This document shows positions 1 to 5,215 of a stretch of 7,512 nucleotides of DNA, in pieces; position 1 is the first letter of the stretch, and every line of letters starts with the position of its first letter. The translations under genes were made by a program, and so were the position numbers. The notes under the pieces are model-generated. The model had not been told where the DNA came from. It ran no database searches and was given only the letters and a program-made list of their open reading frames with translations. The stretch is from Planctomycetaceae bacterium (GTDB lineage: Bacteria > Planctomycetota > Phycisphaerae > Phycisphaerales > SM1A02): NCBI GenBank assembly GCA_002684315.1, contig NYVB01000006.1:5952-13463 (forward strand), read 5' to 3'.

Positions 1-3
1 GTG

Positions 4-447
4 TCAGCGTTCGCGTGATCTGGATGTGGTTTCGTTCGTGCGGCAGTCCGGGCAGTGTCCCCAGTAGATGACTTCCGCTTCATGGATTTCGTACCCCGCA
101 GGGTCCGACGGTTGGAGACAGGGTGCGTGTCCCACCCTGCAGTCGACGTCGATCATGCTGTTGCAGGATCGACAGATGAGATGATGGTGGTTGTCTCCGG
201 TTCTGGTCTCGAAGCGAGCCGGTGAACGGGAGGGTTGGATCCTGCGCAGCAAGCCATGTTCGACAAGCGTCCCCAGTCCGTCGTAGACCGCCTGTCGCGA
301 GATCGAACCGATTCTCGCACTGACATCGGATTCGACGAATTCGGCGGTGCAGTGGGGTTGTTGGGCCACCGATTCGAGGATCGCCACGCGCTGCGTGGTC
401 ACCTGAAGGCCTTGCTCGCGAAGGAGTTCTTGTGGTTTGATGTGCAC
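4..447 (-). CDS. Fur-family metalloregulator, FurA/PerR-like
   Basis: This 147-residue protein is a Fur-superfamily DNA-binding repressor, probably sensing peroxide through bound iron or manganese. The N-terminal winged helix covers about residues 5-80, with a recognition helix around Ser50-Gly57 (SRQAVYDG). The dimerisation and metal domain follows: His87-His88-His89, then Cys92-x-x-Cys95 and Cys132-x-x-Cys135, the usual structural zinc site. Asp100 lies five residues after Cys95, the position of the oxidation-linked Asp104 of B. subtilis PerR, and His32 matches PerR His37. The stretch from Asp85 to Cys135 resembles actinobacterial FurA/CatR regulators that sit beside katG (from memory). The GTG start is set by an in-frame TAA 12 bases upstream and by family length. 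There is no Shine-Dalgarno; a promoter ends 8 bases before the GTG. Its catalase-type target gene would lie beyond base 1 and is not visible. A classical iron Fur is the alternative. Confidence 0.92.
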   Translation of the reverse strand: MHIKPQELLREQGLQVTTQRVAILESVAQQPHCTAEFVESDVSARIGSISRQAVYDGLGTLVEHGLLRRIQPSRSPARFETRTGDNHHHLICRSCNSMIDVDCRVGHAPCLQPSDPAGYEIHEAEVIYWGHCPDCRTNETTSRSRER

Positions 448-455
448 GGGGGGAC

Positions 456-484
456 GTTATAGCCCTGATTCTGGACTCAGTCAA
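456..484 (-). promoter_or_regulatory. sigma70-type promoter for the Fur-family gene, leaderless
   Basis: Read on the minus strand, a TTGACT -35 box (479-484) and a TATAAC -10 box (456-461) are separated by exactly 17 bases; each matches consensus at five of six positions. Only 8 bases lie between the -10 box and the GTG start at 447, so transcription should begin at or within two bases of the GTG, giving a leaderless mRNA. No convincing Fur or PerR box could be identified, although autoregulation from this short region would be typical for the family. Confidence 0.75.
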
Positions 485-498
485 GAATTCAAGGCCGG

Positions 499-531
499 CT
501 CTGAAGAAGCTGTTGAATCCTCACTTCAGAG
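499..531 (-). terminator. hairpin after the phosphohexomutase gene, possible weak terminator
   Basis: A perfect 8-base inverted repeat, CTCTGAAG (499-506) and CTTCAGAG (524-531), encloses a 17-base loop and begins 4 bases past the mutase stop codon (536-538). On the minus strand no T-run follows, so it is a poor intrinsic terminator. It may instead stabilise the 3' end of the mRNA or be chance. The regulator has its own promoter just downstream, so some separation of the two units is expected here. Confidence 0.35.
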
Positions 532-535
532 GAAT

Positions 536-1936
536 TCAGCTCAATCCGGCTGCCGTACTTGCCCTGTGAATCAATGAGCGTGCCTGGTCTTCGGTCTCAG
601 CCTCCGCGATGACTCGCATGATCGGCTCGGTGTTGCTGGCACGAACATGCACCCAGCCCTCTTCGAAATCGATGCGCACGCCATCGATGTCGTTGACACG
701 TTCGTCCGTGAAGGCCGTCTTCAGCTTCTCCAGTGCGGGTTCGATGACGGAACGCCCTCCGATCGCGGAAAGATCGAGCTTCTCCTTGATCATGGCGTAT
801 CGGGGGAGTTCTTCGATGATCGAGGAGAGGGCTCGCTTCTCCGCGGCCAGAAGCTCCAGCACCAGCCCCATCGCCACGAAACTGTCTCTGATCCATCCGA
901 TGCTTCGCAGAATGACGCCGCCGTTTCCCTCTCCACCCAGAGGTGCTTCCGTGTCACGCATCTTGGCAACCACATTGGCCTCGCCCACCGCACTTCGGTG
1001 GACCCGTGTTCCGGGGAATCGCGTCGCCAGGTCATCGATCATCCGGCTCGTCGAAAGATTCGCCACCAGGTCGCAGGGACCGTTCTTCTGGAGATGTCTC
1101 AGCACGGCAAGCACCAACGTGAATTCCTCACCGATGTACTCGCCACGTTCATCGACGACGGCAAGGCGGTCCGCATCCGGATCCTGAGCGAATCCGCAGA
1201 GAGCCTCGGGGCTCTCGGCGACGAGTCGTGCAAGATCCCGTAGATTCTCCCGAGTCGGCTCAGGCGTGTGTGCGAAATCTCCGGTCTGCTCCCCGTTCAG
1301 GTGGATGAGACCGCAGCCCAGATCGTCGAGGAGCATCTTTCCTCCAACGCTTCCGGAAGAGTTGATCGAATCCAGCACGACCGTCGTGGGATTGGATCTG
1401 ATCATCTCGACGTCGAGCTCGGCGAGAACCATGTCGACATGGTGTCTGGTCGATGAGTCGTCCCTGGTCACCGATCCTCGAGCGTCGGCCGTGGAGGCGA
1501 CGACGTCACCCTTCTTGAATCTCTCGATGATTCGATTCGCCAGTTCCGGCGGGGGAGCGAGACCGTCGTGATCGAGGCACTTGATCCCGTTCCATTCGAT
1601 GGGGTTGTGACTGGCGGTGATCACGATCCCCCCGTTCGAGCCGGTTTTTCGAATCATGATGCCGACGGTGGGAGTCGTCGCGACGTCGACGTTCACGACT
1701 TCCGCTCCGATTCCAGCCAGTGCTTCGCAGACAGCCTCCGATATCTTCGCCCCCGAGGCTCGGCCATCTCGACCGATGACCAGTCTCAGAGGCTTCTCCG
1801 AGGCCATTTCCAGCAGTTCACTGCCGAATGCGGCCGCAAAAGCGCCGGCCACATCGGGGGTCATGGTCGAGTCGACCAGTCCTCGGGCACCGCTTACCGA
1901 AAGCATGAGTGGGGGTGTGGCATCTGATCTGGTCAT
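536..1936 (-). CDS. alpha-D-phosphohexomutase (phosphomannomutase / phosphoglucosamine mutase family)
   Basis: This 466-residue cytoplasmic enzyme moves phosphate between C1 and C6 of a hexose phosphate through a phosphoserine and a bisphosphate intermediate. All four signature loops are present: the phosphoserine loop T107-A-S109-H-N-P112; the Mg2+ loop D252-P-D254-A-D256-R257; the sugar-specificity loop G335-E-G-N-G-G340; and the phosphate-binding loop R432-A-S-N-T-E-P438. Length is normal for the family (about 440-470). The Gly-Glu-Gly-Asn-Gly-Gly loop differs from the GEMSGH or GEQSGH of typical PMM/PGM or bacterial GlmM and recalls archaeal-type GlmM (from memory), so glucosamine-6-phosphate mutation for cell-envelope UDP-GlcNAc is plausible; mannose or glucose phosphate cannot be excluded. 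ATG 1936 is the first usual start in the frame; Met11 is an alternative, and neither has a clear ribosome site. It stands alone, divergent from the QueD-like gene. Confidence 0.92.
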   Translation of the reverse strand: MTRSDATPPLMLSVSGARGLVDSTMTPDVAGAFAAAFGSELLEMASEKPLRLVIGRDGRASGAKISEAVCEALAGIGAEVVNVDVATTPTVGIMIRKTGSNGGIVITASHNPIEWNGIKCLDHDGLAPPPELANRIIERFKKGDVVASTADARGSVTRDDSSTRHHVDMVLAELDVEMIRSNPTTVVLDSINSSGSVGGKMLLDDLGCGLIHLNGEQTGDFAHTPEPTRENLRDLARLVAESPEALCGFAQDPDADRLAVVDERGEYIGEEFTLVLAVLRHLQKNGPCDLVANLSTSRMIDDLATRFPGTRVHRSAVGEANVVAKMRDTEAPLGGEGNGGVILRSIGWIRDSFVAMGLVLELLAAEKRALSSIIEELPRYAMIKEKLDLSAIGGRSVIEPALEKLKTAFTDERVNDIDGVRIDFEEGWVHVRASNTEPIMRVIAEAETEDQARSLIHRASTAAGLS

Positions 1937-2052
1937 GGTTGAAATAGGTCCGTTGGGTTGGGTGTGCGGCTTGGGTCGCCTGCTGGAGGGGGTGACTCTG
2001 TTGTCGAAAGATCGGTAGGAGCTGATCTGGTTCCACAGTTATACTTGTTGTT
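1937..2052. other. 116-bp divergent intergenic region
   Basis: This region separates the start of the phosphohexomutase (minus) from the PTPS/QueD-like gene (plus) and must hold signals for both. On the plus strand a TATACT box lies just before the GTG at 2053. On the minus strand I find no well-formed -35/-10 pair for the mutase, and no Shine-Dalgarno before its ATG. The middle part is G-rich on the plus strand (about 1951-1992) and shows no clear hairpin or operator. Confidence 0.6.
2040..2045 (+). promoter_or_regulatory. putative -10 box for the PTPS/QueD-like-ppk operon
   Basis: TATACT (five of six matches to TATAAT) ends 7 bases before the GTG start at 2053, which places the expected transcription start on or next to that GTG. 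No recognisable -35 box stands 16-19 bases upstream, so this is weaker than the promoter at 456-484, and an activator or other sigma factor may be needed. An in-frame TGA at 2023-2025 prevents an upstream start, and the AGGAG at 2017-2021 has no start codon at usable distance. Confidence 0.45.
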
Positions 2053-2442
2053 GTGTATCAGCTCTCAGTCAAGACATCCTTCTCCGCCGCCCACGCCCTG
2101 GTGCTTTCCGGGAAACGGGAGCAGGTTCATGGCCATGATTGGCACCTCACGGTGCTCGTCGAGGGCGCCGTCCTCGATGAGGATGGTCTGTTGTGTGATT
2201 TTCATGCTCTGGAATCCCTGGTGGATCGAATCGTGGCTCCATTTCGCAATGCGGATCTGAATGCCGCAGAAGCTTTCTCAGGCAGGAATCCATCTGCAGA
2301 GAACGTGGTGGAATTCATCGGGCGTGCACTCGTCTTGGAACTGCCCGCCGAGATACGACTTGCTCGTATTTCAGTCACCGAGGCTCCCGGATGCGTCGCC
2401 CATTGGATTCCCGATCATGCAGATGAGAGGATCATTCCATGA
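2053..2442 (+). CDS. PTPS/QueD-fold (6-pyruvoyl/6-carboxy-tetrahydropterin synthase-like) protein with altered active site
   Basis: This 129-residue protein has the tunnelling fold of 6-pyruvoyl-tetrahydropterin and 6-carboxy-tetrahydropterin synthases. The zinc-ligand histidines are kept: His14 in FSAAH, and His26 and His28 in HGHDWH. Also kept are the LLCDFHAL strand (46-53, family form W-x-x-D-F), the SAEN segment (81-84) and Glu110 near the C-terminus. However, the catalytic Cys of QueD (Cys-x-x-x-His-Gly-His) is replaced by Arg22, and the Leu-Asp-His-x-x-Leu-Asn catalytic motif reads FRNADLN at 64-70, so the Asp and His are gone. It may therefore catalyse another pterin reaction or serve a binding role; zinc and pterin-like binding are inferred from fold only. 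No queC, queE, folE or folB neighbour is visible. The GTG start is the only one after an in-frame TGA at 2023. The stop overlaps the ppk start by ATGA, so the two proteins are made together. Confidence 0.85.
   Translation: MYQLSVKTSFSAAHALVLSGKREQVHGHDWHLTVLVEGAVLDEDGLLCDFHALESLVDRIVAPFRNADLNAAEAFSGRNPSAENVVEFIGRALVLELPAEIRLARISVTEAPGCVAHWIPDHADERIIP
2425..2430 (+). promoter_or_regulatory. ribosome binding site of ppk1
   Basis: GAGAGG lies inside the end of the QueD-like gene, 8 bases before the ppk ATG at 2439. With the 4-base ATGA stop/start overlap it supports translational coupling and confirms the start. Confidence 0.7.
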
Positions 2443-4538
2443 CCGACGACTCACAGAAACCCCATCAGTCTTCTTCATCGATCGCGGAGCGCTATCTCAA
2501 TCGCGATCTCGGATGGTTGGAATTCAACCGTCGTGTTCTCGAGATGGCGGACGATCCCCAGACCCCTCTTCTCGAGCGAGTTCGCTTCCTCTCCATCTTC
2601 TCCAACAACCTCGATGAATTCTTCATGAAGCGGGTTGGAGGCATGAAGCGTCGAATCGATGCGGGTGCCGGTGCGATCAAGGGCGAGACCGACAGCCCGA
2701 TCGTTCTTCTCGAGAAGATCCGGGCGCGAGTCGACTCCCTGCTCAGCCAGAAACTCGACACCTATCAGGCGGGCGTTCTTCCCGCCTTGCGTGAAGTCGG
2801 CATCGAGGTTCTGACCTGGGAGGACCTCGAGGATGCTCAACGTGAGGAAGCGGAGAAGTGGTACAACCAGAACGTGTTTCCGATTCTGACGCCATTGGCC
2901 GTCGATCCCGGTCACAGATTTCCTTTCATCTCCAACATGAGCGTCTCGGTGGGGGTGCAGCTTGAACGCCCCGGAGATCCGGATCGTCTGTTCGCTCGCG
3001 TGAAGGTTCCCGAGGTTCCTTCCCGCATGTATCGGTTCGAAGGCACCTCGAAGTACGTCCCAGTGCGTGAGATCATCTCGCACAATCTGGAGGATCTCTT
3101 TCCCGGCATGCGCATCACCAAGGTGATGCCCTTCAGGGTGACGAGGAACGCCGACGTCGAGAATGAGAATGAAGATGCCGAGGATCTTCTCGTGCAGATC
3201 CAACAGCAGCTTCGTGAGCGTCGATTCGCGAAGGTCGTTCGTCTGGAGATCGGACGTGGTTCCGATCCTCAGATGGTCCAGATGCTGTGCGACGAATTGA
3301 ATCTGGAACAGGATGACGTCTATGAAACCGACGGTTTCTTCGACTTCGGCGTGTTGGATGAAGTGGCATCGATCGATCGTCCCGAACTCTCCTATTCATC
3401 CTGGGATCCTGTCGTTCCCGCCTCCCTCTCGCATGAGGGCGCCAGCATCTTCAGTCGCATCCGTGCCGGTGACATGCTGGTGCATCACCCCTACGAAAGT
3501 TTCGATGCGACCGTCGAGGCGTTCATCGAGCAGGCTGCTGCCGATCCCAAGGTTCTCTGCATCAAGCAGACCCTCTATCGAACCTCGGGAGACAGTCCGT
3601 TCATTCCGAATCTGATTCGTGCCGCCGAAAGTGGCAAGCAGGTCGCTGTTCTGGTCGAGCTTCGTGCCCGTTTCGACGAGGCGAGAAACATCGAATGGGC
3701 TCGCAAGCTGGAAGATGCCGGTGTCCATGTTGCCTACGGCGTCGTCGGTCTCAAAACGCATACCAAGACCTCGCTGGTGATTCGACAGGAGGGATCCCAG
3801 ATCAGGAGCTATGCGCACGTCGGCACTGGAAACTACAACTCGAAGACCGCACGTCTGTATGAGGATCTCGGCCTTTTCACCTGTGACCCCGGTGTCACCG
3901 GTGATCTGATCAATCTCTTCAACTACATGACCGGTCGTTCCCGCCAGATGGATTATCAGAAACTTCTGGTCGCTCCCGTCGCGATGAAAAGCCGGTTTCT
4001 CGAACTCATCGAACGTGAGATCCTGCTGCATACCGAGGAGCGTCCCGGTCACATCATCGCGAAGATGAATCAGCTCGAGGATCGTTCGATGACCGAAGCC
4101 TTGTATTCGGCGGCTCAGCAGGGGGTTCGCGTCGACCTCATCATCCGTGGATTCTGCTGTCTTCGGCCGGGAGTCGAGGGGTTGAGCGAGAACATTCGCG
4201 TGGTCTCCCTCATCGGAAGATTTCTGGAGCACAGTCGGATCTACTGGTTCTCAGGTGGATGTGAAGATCCCATGGACGGTGACTACTACATCGGTTCGGC
4301 GGACTGGATGTATCGGAATCTGCACGCACGCATCGAGGCGATCACTCCGGTCGAAAGTCGACGTCAGCGTGAAAGACTCTGGCGGATCCTTCAGATGTCG
4401 CTCGAGGATCAGGTTCAGGCCTGGGAGATGCAATCGGATGGTCTCTACGCCAAGCGTTCGATGGATGATGCCCTTGATCCCGAGGATCCACTTCGTCTGG
4501 GCATTCACCAACGTCTCATGGACGATGCGCTTGAATGA
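2439..4538 (+). CDS. ppk1: polyphosphate kinase 1
   Basis: This 699-residue enzyme reversibly builds inorganic polyphosphate from the terminal phosphate of ATP, usually at the inner membrane face. Length fits the family (about 690). The N-terminal helical domain (about 16-125) starts with YLNRDLGWLEFN and carries SNNLDEF at 55-61, which includes the conserved ATP-site Asn. The head domain spans about 130-320, and the two phospholipase-D-like C-terminal domains about 335-505 and 510-685. The autophosphorylated histidine is His460 in YAHVGTGNYN (E. coli His435), and the second catalytic histidine is His598 in RFLEHSRIYWF (E. coli His592). All key residues are intact and the frame is unbroken, so it should be active. 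It is the second gene of an operon with the PTPS-like protein, with a GAGAGG ribosome site 8 bases before its ATG. A GC hairpin with a T-rich tail follows its stop. No exopolyphosphatase, phosphate regulator or Pho box is visible nearby. Confidence 0.97.
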   Translation: MTDDSQKPHQSSSSIAERYLNRDLGWLEFNRRVLEMADDPQTPLLERVRFLSIFSNNLDEFFMKRVGGMKRRIDAGAGAIKGETDSPIVLLEKIRARVDSLLSQKLDTYQAGVLPALREVGIEVLTWEDLEDAQREEAEKWYNQNVFPILTPLAVDPGHRFPFISNMSVSVGVQLERPGDPDRLFARVKVPEVPSRMYRFEGTSKYVPVREIISHNLEDLFPGMRITKVMPFRVTRNADVENENEDAEDLLVQIQQQLRERRFAKVVRLEIGRGSDPQMVQMLCDELNLEQDDVYETDGFFDFGVLDEVASIDRPELSYSSWDPVVPASLSHEGASIFSRIRAGDMLVHHPYESFDATVEAFIEQAAADPKVLCIKQTLYRTSGDSPFIPNLIRAAESGKQVAVLVELRARFDEARNIEWARKLEDAGVHVAYGVVGLKTHTKTSLVIRQEGSQIRSYAHVGTGNYNSKTARLYEDLGLFTCDPGVTGDLINLFNYMTGRSRQMDYQKLLVAPVAMKSRFLELIEREILLHTEERPGHIIAKMNQLEDRSMTEALYSAAQQGVRVDLIIRGFCCLRPGVEGLSENIRVVSLIGRFLEHSRIYWFSGGCEDPMDGDYYIGSADWMYRNLHARIEAITPVESRRQRERLWRILQMSLEDQVQAWEMQSDGLYAKRSMDDALDPEDPLRLGIHQRLMDDALE

Positions 4539-4543
4539 AGTCG

Positions 4544-4579
4544 CGCCGGTGTCCGGCCGGCGGCGTCTTGTTCTTGTTC
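4544..4579 (+). terminator. probable intrinsic terminator of the ppk operon
   Basis: Six bases past the ppk stop, CGCCGG (4544-4549) pairs with CCGGCG (4557-4562) across a 7-base loop, followed by a T-rich stretch at 4566-4579 (9 of 14 are T). The stem is short but all G-C. The T-tract is interrupted, so efficiency may be partial. The position between two convergent genes fits a terminator. Confidence 0.6.
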
Positions 4580-4595
4580 GAATTCGATCAGAACT

Positions 4596-4614
4596 GTTCA
4601 GAACATCGCTGAAC
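4596..4614 (-). terminator. hairpin over the stop codon of the prepilin gene
   Basis: GTTCAG (4596-4601) and CTGAAC (4609-4614) form a perfect 6-base stem with a 7-base loop that spans the prepilin stop codon (4598-4600). On the minus strand no good T-run follows, so it is at best a weak terminator or an mRNA 3'-end structure. Confidence 0.3.
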
Positions 4615-5215
4615 GTGGCATTGCGGACCCGACCAGCCGTATCGGTTTGAAAATACTTTTTTCGGTGTCCTGGTCCTGCACGATGTAGTCATCTACCGAG
4701 GTCGAGATCGTGTCATCCGGAATCACCATGAGATCGATGGTGATCCTGTACACCCGCCGTCCCGGCTCCCATTCAAGGTAGAAGGGAAGAATGGGTGTCC
4801 CATCCTCTTCGGTCCTGGTGACCACCCCTTCCAGCAGGACGACGGGAATGCCGTTGTCGATCGAGTACAGGAGCTGTCCAGTCAGACTGTTCCAGTTGAC
4901 GGTGATCAGATTTCCAGTGTCGGGATGGTAGAACTCGATGAAGTCACTGCTCACGAAACGATCTCGAATGTCCGGTGGCAGTGGCCTGAAGTCCTGTCCG
5001 GATCTGATCATCGCGGTCATCCTGTGCATGACGAGTCGTCCGACTGCATGCGTCGAGGCCTGATCGGTCGTCACTTGGTAGGCACGAAAAGAGGTCTGCA
5101 GTGCGACCAGGGTCGCTGCAAGGAGAGCCGCTGAAATCGCGAGCGCGATCAGCATTTCGACGAGGCTGAAGGCTCGACGAGTTCTCTTTCGACCGGCATG
5201 TGGTTCACGGTTCAT
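4598..5215 (-). CDS. type IV prepilin / pseudopilin, PulJ/PilW-like
   Basis: This 205-residue protein is a minor pilin or pseudopilin precursor. A basic leader of 15 residues (MNREPHAGRKRTRRA) precedes the class III cleavage region AFSLVEML: the prepilin peptidase should cut between Ala15 and Phe16, leaving Phe as the N-methylated residue and Glu at +5. The hydrophobic helix covers about residues 16-40 and would anchor it in the inner membrane and then pack in the fibre core. The rest (about 50-205) is a soluble, beta-rich acidic domain without further membrane segments. Ala at -1 instead of the usual Gly is noteworthy. The ATG overlaps the stop of the upstream PilX-like gene (ATGA at 5212-5215), and GAGGGAG stands 7 bases upstream. 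PulJ/GspJ and PilW are the nearest family types by length and by pairing with a GspK/PilX-like partner; exact assignment is uncertain. Confidence 0.82.
   Translation of the reverse strand: MNREPHAGRKRTRRAFSLVEMLIALAISAALLAATLVALQTSFRAYQVTTDQASTHAVGRLVMHRMTAMIRSGQDFRPLPPDIRDRFVSSDFIEFYHPDTGNLITVNWNSLTGQLLYSIDNGIPVVLLEGVVTRTEEDGTPILPFYLEWEPGRRVYRITIDLMVIPDDTISTSVDDYIVQDQDTEKSIFKPIRLVGSAMPRSAMF

Noticed and set aside
485..490. GAATTC palindrome upstream of the regulator as the core of a Fur/PerR operator
   Set aside because: The dyad does not extend beyond six bases and no AT-rich 7-1-7 arrangement is visible.
609..1243. Two overlapping plus-strand open frames of nearly 200 codons opposite the phosphohexomutase
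   Set aside because: The minus strand carries all four mutase signature loops here; the plus-strand products are Ser/Arg-rich with no family resemblance.
2017..2021. AGGAG as the Shine-Dalgarno of the PTPS-like gene
   Set aside because: It is 31 bases before the GTG, and an in-frame TGA at 2023-2025 rules out a closer start in that frame.
2038..2072. Minus-strand TTGACT (2067-2072) and TATAAC (2038-2043), the same boxes as the regulator promoter, as a mutase promoter
   Set aside because: The spacer is 23 bases, too long for a sigma70 promoter, and the -35 box lies inside the divergent coding region; probably coincidence.
3396..4232. A 278-codon open frame antisense to ppk1 (and another at 2475-3203)
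   Set aside because: The sense strand encodes an intact Ppk1 with both catalytic histidines; the antisense frames have no recognisable domain and are the expected by-product of codon bias.
4656..4662. Minus-strand A AAA AAG heptamer near the end of the prepilin gene as a -1 frameshift site
   Set aside because: The heptamer is not in the required frame (codons read GAA AAA AGT), and the normal stop gives a protein of ordinary length.
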